Source of the DNA: JBMTVN01 sp046047235
GTDB lineage: Bacteria; Verrucomicrobiota; Verrucomicrobiia; Limisphaerales; JAHDYP01
Direction of reading: 5' to 3'
Assembly: GCA_046047235.1 (NCBI GenBank)
Contig: JBJOII010000024.1
Location: forward strand, 1 to 45,325
DNA: 45,325 nucleotides
The number at the start of each line of letters is the position of its first letter. Positions within the stretch are counted from its first letter, which is position 1. A model generated the notes under the pieces. That model saw only the letters and a list, made by a program, of their open reading frames with translations. It searched no databases and had not been told where the DNA came from. Shown here one piece after another: positions 1-8,966 of this stretch. Position numbers and translations under genes: made by a program.

Positions 1-140
1 CCCGGGAGGGCGAAGGGGGAAGCCGGGCACATCACGCTTCCAGTCCTTCTATTTCTCCGAGCTTCCGTCTTCGTGCCGCTGTGCGGCGCTACGCCGTGAT
101 CCGTCTCCGCTCTGCGAGCTACGCCGGGACGAGCAAGTCG
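1..140. repeat. Dispersed intergenic repeat A, copy 1
   Basis: No gene is visible here. Positions 89-126 are identical over 38 bases to 11846-11883, and the block around CGCTCTGCGAGCTACG recurs in shorter form at about 37554-37572. The window opens with a GGGAGGG-type G-rich tract like those that follow palindromes elsewhere in this window, so it may begin inside a composite repeat. There is no open frame of convincing length and no transposase. Non-coding dispersed repeat is the best reading; its mechanism of spread is unknown. Confidence 0.6.
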
Positions 141-460
141 AATGGCAGGCCACCGTTGTTGGTTTTTGTGGGACGGGCTACGCCCGGGGCGTTGGGTGGC
201 GGCTCGGAGCGCAGCGTAGAGTGAAGAGGAGTTCGGGTATCGATTGTCCTGTCCGAGAAAGGCCGGCAACCAAATGGTGGCCACATTTTGATGCCTGAGG
301 TTCAAATCTGGAGAGGTGGTGAAAGGGCCCCGGGAAGTAGGTATAGGGAAAGGAGCCCTATCAGCGTAGGTTCAACGTGGCTGCTGCAATCTGGCGGGCC
401 GGCTAGATTGGTTGATCAGCGAACCGTCGGTTCGTATATTGGCGCGCGGTTCGATTCATT
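141..460. other. Intergenic stretch, no gene seen
   Basis: I see no credible coding frame, RNA gene or promoter of good quality in this 320-base stretch. The text is mixed in composition and lacks the 7-bp periodicity seen in other spacers. It may be degraded coding DNA, but nothing in it can be assigned. Confidence 0.4.
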
Positions 461-628
461 ATGAACAACTTGCGAAAAGCGAGCTGGGCCGGTTCTAGTA
501 CCGCGATCAACGAACCAGGAAGCGCCTGCTTTCAGGGGCTGCCGTTGCTGCCGAAGAGCTTGCAGCGAATCCAAGGAAACACTCCCCCGAAAGTGATCAG
601 CGACTGGTGGTCGGTGATTAAGCGTTAG
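461..628 (+). CDS. Possible 55-aa protein, unrecognised
   Basis: An ATG at 461 opens a 55-codon frame ending in TAG at 626-628. The product starts MNNLRKASWAG and ends SDWWSVIKR, with no motif, signal peptide or membrane segment. It lies 18 bp upstream of the zinc-ribbon gene on the same strand, which is the main argument for it. There is no clear ribosome binding site, and a chance frame or the remnant of a longer gene is just as likely. Confidence 0.2.
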   Translation: MNNLRKASWAGSSTAINEPGSACFQGLPLLPKSLQRIQGNTPPKVISDWWSVIKR

Positions 629-646
629 TCAACTTATATCAAAAGC

Positions 647-907
647 ATGCCTGAGATTTCGAAGTGTCCGTGCTGTGGATCCGAGCGGCTTCTTGAGGGA
701 AAGATGGATGCGTCGTTTGAGGTTCCCGATCCAGTCTTCAGGTTCACCTTCGATGACAGTCCATCGGTTGGGCTCCTCCGTGATGTAGGCACCGCATGCT
801 TGGACTGCGGCACGGTGATCGCAAAGGCGAATCCAGTGCACTTGCAGACGGCGGCGGCGAGATGGATGAGGGATGGGGACAAAAAGCGAGCATTGCGACT
901 GGATTGA
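647..907 (+). CDS. Small zinc-ribbon-like protein, 86 aa
   Basis: Uncharacterised small cytoplasmic protein. Two cysteine clusters, CPCC near residues 7-10 and CLDC near residues 52-55, are spaced as in a zinc ribbon, so metal binding is likely. The segment between them is acidic, and the C-terminus is basic (DGDKKRALRLD). No signal peptide or membrane span is seen. ATG at 647 is the only reasonable start, and no strong Shine-Dalgarno precedes it. It stands alone between repeat-rich DNA and the membrane-anchored protein that starts at 1155. Zinc-ribbon proteins of this size can be nucleic-acid-binding or fusion leftovers; no specific role can be given. Confidence 0.55.
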   Translation: MPEISKCPCCGSERLLEGKMDASFEVPDPVFRFTFDDSPSVGLLRDVGTACLDCGTVIAKANPVHLQTAAARWMRDGDKKRALRLD

Positions 908-1154
908 GTCGCTAACCACTCGAGCGACCGAATGATGGCTAACCATAAAGGGTATAGCGGAGGCGAGGGACGGATCTCCGACCAGACGCCTTGGTTGAAC
1001 GAGCCCCGGGGATGGAGGGGGTTAGGGCTATGCGTTTTTCGGTTGGGAGGGGTCACTGCGAGGTGGGTGGTTGGTATTGTGGGACCTGTAAGGGTGGGGA
1101 GCACGCGGAAGACCGGTTTAGGGATGCTTAGACGTAGAGGAAAGTGAGGGCTTC

Positions 1155-1955
1155 ATGAAAGCAACGGCCCGCAACTTTCTTCTGGTCACTGTGGCCTTGC
1201 TGATCGGCACGGTTTGGTTGCGCCTCAGCCCGCGGCGAAGTCCGATCGGTGTGGGGGTTGGTGATGAATCCAAGCGGGCGGAGAGTGTTGGGATCAGCAA
1301 TGCCGTTGCGCTGGATAGCTCCCCCAGCAGTGCAACTTCGCCTGCTGGTATCGGCCTTCTGTCCACAAGTGACGCGGTTGACGAAGTCTCGCTGCTTTCC
1401 CCGAGCGACGAGGTTCGTGCTCGAAAGTTGGCCGACGGATATACGCTGAGGACTAATCTGCTTGCCGAGCCCTATACGGGTATTGTTGCACAGACTCTTA
1501 TGTGGACCCCGACAGGCCGAGTTACGGTCCTCGAAACTGGGATAGTGGATGATCGCATCAACTGGACTGTGGGCGGGGACGTGATTCGGCGCCACAATGA
1601 GGAAGCTAGAGCGCGATTGGCCGAGAAGGGACTGCATCAAGATGTGGCGAAGCGGGAGGAGGAGCTGCGAACGGTGGTTGCCAGTCTTAATTCAGATACA
1701 CAGTTCATGGACGTCATCGAGCTGTTGGGGGAGCCAAAGCAATGTCAGGCTGGGGTTCTTACAGAAACCGGAGAGCCCGGCTGGCGTACGTGCGCCACGA
1801 GTGAATTGCCTTCAATGGATTTCATTCTGCTTGATTTGCTCTATTCGCCCTATGCGGAGACGAATAAGGGCCTTTCAGGGAAGCTACCGTTCAGCAATGT
1901 CCACCTGGAGTTTGGGAGTGACGGACACTTTTCAAAGGCCCGGTGGATGCATTGA
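1155..1955 (+). CDS. Membrane-anchored or secreted hypothetical protein, 266 aa
   Basis: Not recognised. Residues 7-24 (NFLLVTVALLIGTVWLRL) form one hydrophobic segment after a basic MKATAR start, so the protein is probably a type II membrane protein or exported with an uncleaved signal. The rest is hydrophilic and Ser/Glu-rich, with a charged helical stretch near residues 150-180 (EEARARLAEKGLHQDVAKREEELR) and a C-terminal part containing ELLGEPKQC, a phrase common in small lipoprotein-like domains that monitor another sequence. AGGAAAG lies about 14 bases upstream of the ATG. It precedes the YdjY-domain gene by 166 bp on the same strand and may be cotranscribed. No function is proposed. Confidence 0.6.
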   Translation: MKATARNFLLVTVALLIGTVWLRLSPRRSPIGVGVGDESKRAESVGISNAVALDSSPSSATSPAGIGLLSTSDAVDEVSLLSPSDEVRARKLADGYTLRTNLLAEPYTGIVAQTLMWTPTGRVTVLETGIVDDRINWTVGGDVIRRHNEEARARLAEKGLHQDVAKREEELRTVVASLNSDTQFMDVIELLGEPKQCQAGVLTETGEPGWRTCATSELPSMDFILLDLLYSPYAETNKGLSGKLPFSNVHLEFGSDGHFSKARWMH

Positions 1956-2121
1956 AGTCCTAGAGCAGCAGGGTACGGGTGGCGCGCCTTCACGCTGCGC
2001 TTGCTGCGGCGTGCTACGAAGCGTATTACATCCAAAAACTCGTAATCCAGTCCCGCCGGAATACGATCTGGGAGAGGCTGTTCGGCGGAACCGGAGCCGC
2101 CGGCTTCAGGGCGCGGCAAGA

Positions 2122-2985
2122 ATGAACAATCGAGAGCACAGAAGAAAGCTGGCGGGTTTCTTGAGGTCATGGGCCGTGCTGGCGATGCCCTGCATTGGGC
2201 TATGCGCGGCCGAATCCACTCCCGAGGCTCTTTCCGCCAACCGGCCAGGGTTAGCCGGGAGCTCCACGAATGACACCTTTCAAGCCGCCTTGCAGAGACT
2301 CGAGTTTCCCGGGGTGACGGTCAGCGTTCAGGAGCAGTGTGTGGATGTGGAAAGTGTCGTCTGCCTTCATCGAGGTGCGCTGGAGTTGGTGGCGTGCACC
2401 AAAGGGACCAAGGAGCATGAGTCCATCGTCGCGATTGATGCCAAGCCGATGCACATTCACGCGGCGCTTCTGCTGCTGGGCGGCAAGCCGGGAAGTCCGG
2501 CGACGCGCCAGCAGCTTGGGGATCAAGCCGGGCGCTGGATTGACCTTCCACCCAGGGGCGGGCCAGTGGATGTTTTTCTGGTGTTCAGGGGCAAAGGGGG
2601 TGAGGTCGTCGAGCACCCTATCAGCGATTTCATAGCCCCTTTCAGCAGGAGGTCCGATGGCTCCGCTGCTGCGGATCGGGAGGCCAGGTTCCCGACGCAC
2701 ACCTTTCTTTTTGCCGGTTCCGTCATGTATGGCGAAGGGCCGGGGCCGCGCCGATACCTGAGTGACGAAACCGGGAATGTGATTTCTATTTCGACCTTTG
2801 GTGACGAGCTGCTTTGCCTGCCGACAATTCACAGTCAGGACAATGACGCGCTCATGTGGCAGGTGAACGCCACGAACCTGCCTGCCATCGGTTCGAACGT
2901 CACCCTGCGGCTTCGCCCGCACGTAATGCCCGCCGCGAAGGATGGACAATTGAGCCCGGTCCCGGTGATTTCCGTTCCGAGATAG
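2122..2985 (+). CDS. YdjY domain-containing secreted protein, 287 aa
   Basis: The product has a basic N-terminus followed by a hydrophobic stretch (WAVLAMPCIGLCAAE), which reads as a signal peptide, so it should act in the periplasm or on the surface. The middle matches what I know of YdjY domains: a VCLHRGALELVAC segment, then EHESIVAIDAKPMHIHAALLLLGGKPG, with later conserved VFLVFRGKGG and a C-terminal NVTLRLRP. YdjY domains have no established biochemical activity. The frame is open far upstream, but the ATG at 2122 is chosen because it places the signal sequence at the N-terminus. The DUF6288 gene begins 25 bp downstream, so the two are probably one operon. Confidence 0.7.
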   Translation: MNNREHRRKLAGFLRSWAVLAMPCIGLCAAESTPEALSANRPGLAGSSTNDTFQAALQRLEFPGVTVSVQEQCVDVESVVCLHRGALELVACTKGTKEHESIVAIDAKPMHIHAALLLLGGKPGSPATRQQLGDQAGRWIDLPPRGGPVDVFLVFRGKGGEVVEHPISDFIAPFSRRSDGSAAADREARFPTHTFLFAGSVMYGEGPGPRRYLSDETGNVISISTFGDELLCLPTIHSQDNDALMWQVNATNLPAIGSNVTLRLRPHVMPAAKDGQLSPVPVISVPR

Positions 2986-3010
2986 CGCCAGCAATCAAAA
3001 TGACCCAACC

Positions 3011-5428
3011 ATGAACCGATCCATCCCCCTCAAGTCGCTGAAATGTTTCGTGGCTGCCGTGCTGCTGGCATTTCCCGCGTGCTTCTCCGCTGGAACGCCG
3101 AAGGGAAACCCGGGTAACCCCGACTTCACCAAGGGCGGTACCATTCCCGCAGGCGCGAAGCACGACTGGAATCTTGGCCCTACGGGGCTGCGCGGTTGGA
3201 TGTTCTGCGACCAGATGGTGACCACCGATGCGCGACAGATTTCTGTCACCACCGTGGAGAAGGGTTCTCCTGCCGATGGCGTTTTCCTCGTCGGTGACGT
3301 CATCCTGGGCGTCGGTGGCAAGGCATTTTCGCACGATCCACGCACCGAGTTTGGCAAAGCGATTACCATTGCCGAGACAGAAGCGGGCGGGGGAAGACTG
3401 GCCGTGACCCGTTGGCGGGCGGGGAAGGCGGAAGAGGTTGTCATCAAACTCCCGGTGCTCGGCACCTACAGTGGCACTGCGCCTTTTGACTGCCAAAAGT
3501 CGAAGCGCATACTTGAGCAGGGGTGCAGAGCTCTGGCCCAAACCGTTGCGAATTCCCCGCATGAGGAGGATCCCATCGTGCGGTCCCTCAATGCGCTCGC
3601 CCTCCTGGCCAGCGGTGATCCGGCCTGGCTTCCGCTGGTGAGGAAGGAGGCCCAATGGGCTGCGGGCTACTCGTCCGACTCGATGCAGACGTGGCACTAC
3701 GGCTACGTCATCATCCTGCTTTCCGAGTATCTGATGGCGACCGGCGACGAATCGGTCCTGCCTGGCCTGCGGCGACTTGCGCTGGAAGCCGCGAATGGTC
3801 AGAGCGCGGTCGGTTCCTGGGGCCACGGTTTCGCGAGGCCCGATGGCCGTCTTGGCGGATATGGGATGATGAATTCCCCGGGGGTGCCGTTGACCATTTC
3901 GCTGGTGCTGGCGCGCGAGGCGGGCGTGAAAGACCCCGAGTTGGCGCGCGCCATCGAACTTAGCGCCCGCTTGTTGCGGTTCTACATCGGCAAAGGGGCG
4001 ATTCCCTACGGCGATCACCACCCGTGGATTGAGAACCACGAAGACAACGGCAAGTGCGGGATGGCTGCGGTCCTGTTCAACCTGCTGGGCGAAAGGGATG
4101 GCGCGGAGTTCTTCTCGCGCATGAGCCTTGCCTCCCATGGGCCGGAGCGCGACACCGGGCATACAGGCAACTTCTTCAACATGCTGTGGGCGATACCTGG
4201 CATCGTCCAGTCCGGTCCACAGGCGACGGGGGTGTGGATGAACGAGTTTGGCGCTTGGTATTTCGACCTTGCGCGCCGGTGGGATGGCACGTTCGCACAC
4301 CAAGGTCCGCCCGAGCCAGACCATGACAGCTACGGTGGCTGGGACTGCACCGGTGCGTATCTGCTGGCCTACGCGATGCCGCTGAAAAGGATCAACCTGA
4401 CCGGCAAACGCCCGAGCATCACCCCGCAGTTGGATGTCCCCGCGGCGCAGGCCCTCATCCTGGATGGCCGTGGCTGGGACAACAAGGATCGCTACAGCGT
4501 TTACGACGGGTTTAGCGACGCCCAACTCCTTGAACGACTTGGCAGTTGGTCGCCGGTGGTTCGTGAGCGGGCCGCGATGGCGCTGGGCCGGCGCAAGGAA
4601 GTTTCAGTTGCGCCCTTGGTGAACATGTTGGAGTCGCCCGCGCTGTATTCCCGCTACGGTGCTTGCCAGGCCCTGATTGCCCTTCGCGGGCGTGGAGCGC
4701 CAGCTGTTGAACCGTTGCGGAATGCCCTGGAGGACCAGGACCTCTGGCTGCGCATCAAGGCCGCTGAAGCGCTGGCAGCTATCGGCGCCCCCGCCATGCA
4801 GACGGTGCCCCGACTCCTCGAGCTGCTGGCTCAGGTGAACCCGCAGAGCGATCCGCGCGGCATGCAGCAGCGGTACCTGTCCTTCGCCCTGTTCGACAGC
4901 GGCGGGATGCTTAGCCGGTCGTTGGATGGCGTGGATCGCGAGGCACTCTACCGGGCTGTAAGGGCCGGGTTGAAGAATCAGGACGGCCGCGCCCGGGGCA
5001 GCATCGGTTCGGTCTATCGGAATCTCTCTGCCGAGGAGATCAAGCCGTTGTTGCCTGCGATCTATCAGGCGATCATCGAACCGGCTCCGAGTGGAGAGAT
5101 GTTTGCCGACTCGATCCGCGTGGAGGGGCTGAGTCTACTGGCCAAACACGGGATCGGGGAGGGCATCAGCGCCTGCGTCAGCTACACGCGCGACCAGAAC
5201 CCCTGGGCCAGCGAGCATCGGACACCGGAGTTGATGAAGATTCTCCTCAGCTACGGGACGCACGCCAAGGCGGTCATTCCGGAGCTGACGCAGATCGCCA
5301 ACTACTTTGAGAAGGACGAAAAGGACTTTCCCAGGGAGCTGATGCTCCGGAAGGCGGAGTGCGTCCGCGAAACGATCCGTGCTATCGAGGTCACGACGGA
5401 TACCCCGGAGCTCAGCTATCTGAAATAG
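3011..5428 (+). CDS. DUF6288 secreted protein with PDZ and HEAT repeats, 805 aa
   Basis: An exported protein with signal peptide (KCFVAAVLLAFPACFSAG). Residues about 50-160 are a PDZ-like domain (TTVEKGSPADGVFLVGDVIL) followed by the GTYSGTAPFDCQKSK segment typical of DUF6288. A long alpha-helical middle (about 170-480) with many Gly/Trp/His residues resembles an all-alpha toroid. Residues about 510-620 contain HEAT repeats (VRERAAMALGRRKEV, RIKAAEALAAIGAPA). DUF6288 proteins are found mainly in Planctomycetota and Verrucomicrobiota, where they accompany sulfatase and glycan-degradation genes; their activity is unknown. The gene lies between the YdjY and acetylesterase genes, with short gaps of 25 and 64 bp, consistent with one secreted-protein operon. 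Confidence 0.8.
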   Translation: MNRSIPLKSLKCFVAAVLLAFPACFSAGTPKGNPGNPDFTKGGTIPAGAKHDWNLGPTGLRGWMFCDQMVTTDARQISVTTVEKGSPADGVFLVGDVILGVGGKAFSHDPRTEFGKAITIAETEAGGGRLAVTRWRAGKAEEVVIKLPVLGTYSGTAPFDCQKSKRILEQGCRALAQTVANSPHEEDPIVRSLNALALLASGDPAWLPLVRKEAQWAAGYSSDSMQTWHYGYVIILLSEYLMATGDESVLPGLRRLALEAANGQSAVGSWGHGFARPDGRLGGYGMMNSPGVPLTISLVLAREAGVKDPELARAIELSARLLRFYIGKGAIPYGDHHPWIENHEDNGKCGMAAVLFNLLGERDGAEFFSRMSLASHGPERDTGHTGNFFNMLWAIPGIVQSGPQATGVWMNEFGAWYFDLARRWDGTFAHQGPPEPDHDSYGGWDCTGAYLLAYAMPLKRINLTGKRPSITPQLDVPAAQALILDGRGWDNKDRYSVYDGFSDAQLLERLGSWSPVVRERAAMALGRRKEVSVAPLVNMLESPALYSRYGACQALIALRGRGAPAVEPLRNALEDQDLWLRIKAAEALAAIGAPAMQTVPRLLELLAQVNPQSDPRGMQQRYLSFALFDSGGMLSRSLDGVDREALYRAVRAGLKNQDGRARGSIGSVYRNLSAEEIKPLLPAIYQAIIEPAPSGEMFADSIRVEGLSLLAKHGIGEGISACVSYTRDQNPWASEHRTPELMKILLSYGTHAKAVIPELTQIANYFEKDEKDFPRELMLRKAECVRETIRAIEVTTDTPELSYLK

Positions 5429-5492
5429 CCGACGGTTGCCGGCTACCTTTGGGCCAACCCGTCATCGCGAACCGAACGGACGAAACCACCTT

Positions 5493-7280
5493 ATGAAATT
5501 TGCACTCATACTCACCATGCTCAGCGCTCTCGGGTTTTCGACGCAAGCGAAGCCGCTGAAAGTGTTCATCCTCGCCGGGCAATCCAACATGGAAGGTCAT
5601 GCTGCAATCAGCACCTTTGACTATATCGGCAAGGATCCACTGACGGCGCCGATGCTCAAGGAGATGCGCAATCCCGATGGAAGCTCGCGGGTATGTGACA
5701 ACGTCTGGATGTCTTATTTGACGGGTCCTTATGATGGCAGTGCCAATGGCGAGGGGTTGGGGAAATTGACCGCCGGTTTTGGTGCGCGCGGAGATCGGCC
5801 CACCGAGGATGGCGGCAAGATCGGTCCGGAGTACACCTTCGGGATCTACATGGAGAAAGAGCTGAAGGAGCCCATTCTGATTATCAAGACCGCTTGGGGA
5901 GGCAGGTCCCTCAACACTGAATTCCGTCCGCCCAGTGCCGGGCAATACAGGCTTCCCAAGGAGACGCAGGAAGAGTGGGACAAGCATCCCCAGGGCGCCC
6001 ACGGAATTCCCAAAGCCGAGGACCGCAAGAAGTGGCAGGAGGAAAAGGATGCTGCCTCGGGTGTGTTTTACCGAATGATGATCGAACATGTAAAAGGGGT
6101 GCTGGCGGATCCCAAGCGGGTCTGCCCTGTCTACGATCCCAAGGAGGGGTACGAACTGGCCGGTTTTGTCTGGCTTCAGGGATTTAACGACCTGGTTGAC
6201 GGGACGACTTATCCCGGTCCCAACCAGCCCGGAAAATACGATCTTTATTCAGACCTGCTGGCCAGGTTCATTCGTGATGTCCGCAAGGACCTGTCAGCCC
6301 CGAAGATGCCATTTGTGATCGGCGTGCTGGGGGTCGGCGGTGAGAGTGAGAATGAGGTGTTCCGCAAGGCCATGGCCGCACCGGCCGACATGCCTGAGTT
6401 CAAGGGCAATGTGGTTGCTGTTGAGACCGCGCCCTTCTGGGATGATGACATCGCCGCCGCGCAGCCTAAGCAGGATGCGTATAACAAAGTCGTCAATACT
6501 GCCCACACATTGAAAAAGGACGGAACCTTCGACCGGGACTGGAAATGGGAGAATTACTGGAAGCCGGTTGGCAAGCCTCTGCCAGAGGAGCGGATCTGGC
6601 GCTTTACCGCGGTGGATGCCGCGGAGAAGAAGGACAAGCTGGAGGAATACACCGACAGGCGGTTCCGTGACATCACGCTGCCAGCCGGGATGGAGGATTG
6701 GTATCTGCCCGACTTCGACGACAGCAAATGGATGCAAGGCAAGGCCCCTATTGGAAAGGGCGTTTGGAAGCACAGCGGAATCACGTTGGACAGATTCCCT
6801 TCCACCTGGGGAGAGGGAGAATTCCTGCTGATGCGCACCACTTTTGAAGTCGAGGACATCGATTTCGATTCATATCGCATCGCGATTTTGGCCCGACAAG
6901 GCTTTCACGTGTATTTGAACGGACAAAGGATACACACCTACATCTGGTGGATGGACGATCCGTATTATCGCTCGATCGTGCTCGAGGAGGAACAGATCAA
7001 ATATTTGAAGAAGGGGAGGAACGTTTTGGCGGCCTATGCCAATGACCAATATGGTCATAATTCTCCGGAACACTATGCCGCGATAGATCTGTGGATTGAG
7101 GGCATTACCAAGGCAGAGCAGGGGAAGCTCGACTTCGCATTGGAGGAAGTCCTTTCGTCGAAAGACAAGGAGATCCTCAAGGGGGCTTCCAATGGCGGCT
7201 ACCACTATTTGGGCAGTGCGAAGATATTTGCCCAGATGGGCAAGGCATTTGCAGAGGCCTTGCTGCCTTTACAGAAGTAA
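5493..7280 (+). CDS. Sialate O-acetylesterase-type SGNH esterase with inserted beta domain, 595 aa
   Basis: Predicted to remove O-acetyl groups from glycans outside the cytoplasm. A signal peptide (FALILTMLSALGFSTQAK) precedes the block-I motif FILAGQSNMEGH, whose Ser31 is the expected nucleophile. GFVWLQGFNDLVDG near residue 220 corresponds to the family's GV.W.QGE.N block. The core then breaks near residue 340. A beta-sandwich-like insert follows (about 345-545; DWYLPDFDDSKW, then VYLNGQRIHTYIW), as in galactose-binding-like folds. The last block, GGYHYLGSAKIFAQMGKAFAEAL, carries the likely catalytic histidine at the extreme C-terminus. The ATG at 5493 is preferred over earlier in-frame codons because it starts the signal peptide. 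Substrate is unknown; sialate itself is only the family name. Confidence 0.82.
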   Translation: MKFALILTMLSALGFSTQAKPLKVFILAGQSNMEGHAAISTFDYIGKDPLTAPMLKEMRNPDGSSRVCDNVWMSYLTGPYDGSANGEGLGKLTAGFGARGDRPTEDGGKIGPEYTFGIYMEKELKEPILIIKTAWGGRSLNTEFRPPSAGQYRLPKETQEEWDKHPQGAHGIPKAEDRKKWQEEKDAASGVFYRMMIEHVKGVLADPKRVCPVYDPKEGYELAGFVWLQGFNDLVDGTTYPGPNQPGKYDLYSDLLARFIRDVRKDLSAPKMPFVIGVLGVGGESENEVFRKAMAAPADMPEFKGNVVAVETAPFWDDDIAAAQPKQDAYNKVVNTAHTLKKDGTFDRDWKWENYWKPVGKPLPEERIWRFTAVDAAEKKDKLEEYTDRRFRDITLPAGMEDWYLPDFDDSKWMQGKAPIGKGVWKHSGITLDRFPSTWGEGEFLLMRTTFEVEDIDFDSYRIAILARQGFHVYLNGQRIHTYIWWMDDPYYRSIVLEEEQIKYLKKGRNVLAAYANDQYGHNSPEHYAAIDLWIEGITKAEQGKLDFALEEVLSSKDKEILKGASNGGYHYLGSAKIFAQMGKAFAEALLPLQK

Positions 7281-7372
7281 ACGAGGTAATGTCTCAGGAA
7301 GGAGACCGCGTTCGACGGCCCGCAAAGCAGCTACGGGACGTTTTTCCATGGTGCTTTGAGGTCCATGGCGCG

Positions 7373-7500
7373 CGGCTGAATTGTGCGCACCGATGGGGCG
7401 CTTTTTGGGGGTAAAAAGAGCTCCATAGGCCCCCAAAGGTGCTGCTGAGAGGGGTTAACCTACGTGGTGGCAGCGGGTTATCGTGGTCCGAGGAAGATGG
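7373..7500. repeat. 128-bp direct repeat, left copy
   Basis: Matches 9039-9166 over 128 bases in the same orientation with five mismatches and no gap. It contains an imperfect stem-loop: an arm around GATGGGGCGCTTTTT, a GGGGGT loop, then AAAAAGAGCTCCATAGG. The copy ends 15 bp beyond the stop of the TPM gene, so the two copies frame exactly the two-gene TPM operon. No coding capacity or transposase is seen. Confidence 0.9.
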
Positions 7501-7515
7501 AGAGGAAGATGGAGA

Positions 7516-8202
7516 TCAGTCGATGAACCGAAGTTCATTGGTGAGTTCGTTGGTGTCGTCTTCGCGGGGGGGGCAGGGTGCTGACAGGGTTTCGCCACAT
7601 TGTTGGATGGCTGCGATCAGGCCTTCTGTTGCTGCATTTTTGCGCAGTCCATGGATCAGTAGATCCCGGGTGGTTGTCCATGCGGCTTCGGGTACGCCTG
7701 TGATCCCATGGTCGGGGAGGATCACGACCCTATGTTCGTAGAGCGATACGTAGAGCAGCACGCCGGTGGCGCCAGTGGTTTTTCGCACTCGGGCTGAGGC
7801 GAATGCGGAGTGGGCGGCCTTGGAGACTTCCGCGTCCATTTCTGCGGCGGGAATAAATGGGAGGCGGAGGGCTGGAAAACGGGTGGCGAGAGCACTGCCT
7901 GCCATGAAGCCAAGCACCACGGATAGCAGCGCGGGTATCAGGCCATCCGCAGGCAGGCTGCCGGCGTTTGCGGTCCATGCTGGTGCGGGGTGCATCGCGG
8001 GACAGAAGAGCCATCCGCTGGCCAGGGCCAGCAGGCCGGTCAACAATCCGACGATGTCCTCGGCGCGGTCGTAGCGTCCTGACGCCGTTGCCACTATCGG
8101 GACGATTTCTGCGGAGGTGCGGGATTCGGCCTCGCTGATTGCCCGTGCGACGGCTTGCTTGTCCGATTCGGTGAAGTGAGCAGAAGCTTTTTGCATAGTC
8201 AT
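7516..8202 (-). CDS. TPM domain membrane protein, 228 aa
   Basis: Second gene of a TPM-domain pair. The N-terminal part (ESDKQAVARAISEAESRTSAEIVPIVA) is the start of a TPM fold; two hydrophobic segments follow (VGLLTGLLALASGWLFCPAM and ALLSVVLGFMAGSALA), and the domain resumes as TTGATGVLLYVSLYEHRVVILPD. That order fits the cytoplasm-facing TPM proteins that accompany YgcG-like proteins. The start ATG at 8202 overlaps the stop of the upstream gene as TAATG, a strong sign of translational coupling; ATG at 8196 is an alternative. TPM domains were named for phosphatase activity in plant and bacterial relatives, but most are uncharacterised. The gene ends close to the left 128-bp repeat. Confidence 0.8.
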   Translation of the reverse strand: MTMQKASAHFTESDKQAVARAISEAESRTSAEIVPIVATASGRYDRAEDIVGLLTGLLALASGWLFCPAMHPAPAWTANAGSLPADGLIPALLSVVLGFMAGSALATRFPALRLPFIPAAEMDAEVSKAAHSAFASARVRKTTGATGVLLYVSLYEHRVVILPDHGITGVPEAAWTTTRDLLIHGLRKNAATEGLIAAIQQCGETLSAPCPPREDDTNELTNELRFID

Positions 8203-8966
8203 TACCAGGAGCCGCTGCTCCCGCCTCCTCCTGAGGAGCCGCCACCGAACGAGCCGCCGCTTCCGCTGCTGTTTGCAGCGGACCGGAGTATAAACAACAG
8301 CGAAATGCCGAGGCCAATGATCAGGGCCCATCCCCAGCCCTTGCGTCCGGACTTGAACAACGAGACGATGACGCCGATTACCACCATCAGTCCGCCGAAC
8401 ATGAGCAGCGGGATCCACCACGGTGTCTTTGGTTTGGGGAGGCCGAGGCCGCGCGCCATCTTGTCGAGCGCATCGACCCCTTGACGGATACCGTCGGAGT
8501 AGGAGCCGGACTTGAACGCGGGGACCATCAGATCCTGCATAATATAGTCCGTATCGGAGTCGTGGTTGTGTGCCCAACCGGCGCCGAGTTCGATTCTTGC
8601 CTTTCGGTCCCCCAGGGAGACCAGCATGAGGATGCCGTAGTTGCGTTGCTGGCTACCGATTCCCCAATGATCGAACAGGCCTCGGGCATATTGCTCGATG
8701 CTCATCTGGCCGGCGCGGTAGGAGACCAGGGAGGGTAGGGTTACCACCAGAATGGGGATCTCTTCTTCCTGAAGCAGGGTGGAGGCGATCCCGTCGATTG
8801 CCTGTGCATCCTCCGGGGTGAGGAGCTTGGCTTCGTCCACGTAGAAGTGTTCTTTGGGTGGTTTCTCCGGGAACTCTGCTCCCTGGGCCGCCGGTGTCGC
8901 GCAGAGCAAAAAAAGAAACAGCCGGTAATATGGATTGAGGCTTCGCAAGGGAGGTGATTGCAGCAC
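8202..8966 (-). CDS. YgcG-family TPM domain protein with Gly/Ser-rich tail, 254 aa
   Basis: First gene of the TPM pair. A signal peptide (YRLFLFLLCATPAAQGAE) leads to a TPM domain at about residues 40-165, with VDEAKLLTPEDAQAIDGIAS, PILVVTLPSL, FDHWGIGSQQRNYGILMLVSLGDRKARIELG and the QDLMVPAFKSGSYSDGI helix. Two membrane spans (WIPLLMFGGLMVVIGVIVSLF; GWALIIGLGISLLFILRSA) and a Gly/Ser tail ending SSGSW complete the usual YgcG architecture. The domain should sit outside the membrane. Members are linked to photosystem repair in plants and to poorly defined envelope processes in bacteria. It overlaps the downstream TPM gene at TAATG, and the right 128-bp repeat lies 72 bp upstream of its start. 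Confidence 0.87.
   Translation of the reverse strand: MLQSPPLRSLNPYYRLFLFLLCATPAAQGAEFPEKPPKEHFYVDEAKLLTPEDAQAIDGIASTLLQEEEIPILVVTLPSLVSYRAGQMSIEQYARGLFDHWGIGSQQRNYGILMLVSLGDRKARIELGAGWAHNHDSDTDYIMQDLMVPAFKSGSYSDGIRQGVDALDKMARGLGLPKPKTPWWIPLLMFGGLMVVIGVIVSLFKSGRKGWGWALIIGLGISLLFILRSAANSSGSGGSFGGGSSGGGGSSGSW

Noticed and set aside
441..460. GGTTCGATTC resembling a tRNA T-loop
   Set aside because: No matching acceptor, D-arm or anticodon arm could be folded around it.
932..1147. 71-codon open frame between the zinc-ribbon and membrane-anchored genes
   Set aside because: Gly/Arg/Val-rich low-quality product with no motif or ribosome binding site; typical of G-rich intergenic DNA here.
2900..4525. 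A 541-codon open frame antisense to the DUF6288 gene
   Set aside because: The + strand frame has a signal peptide, PDZ and HEAT motifs; the antisense frame has no domain and is a by-product of G+C-rich codon use.
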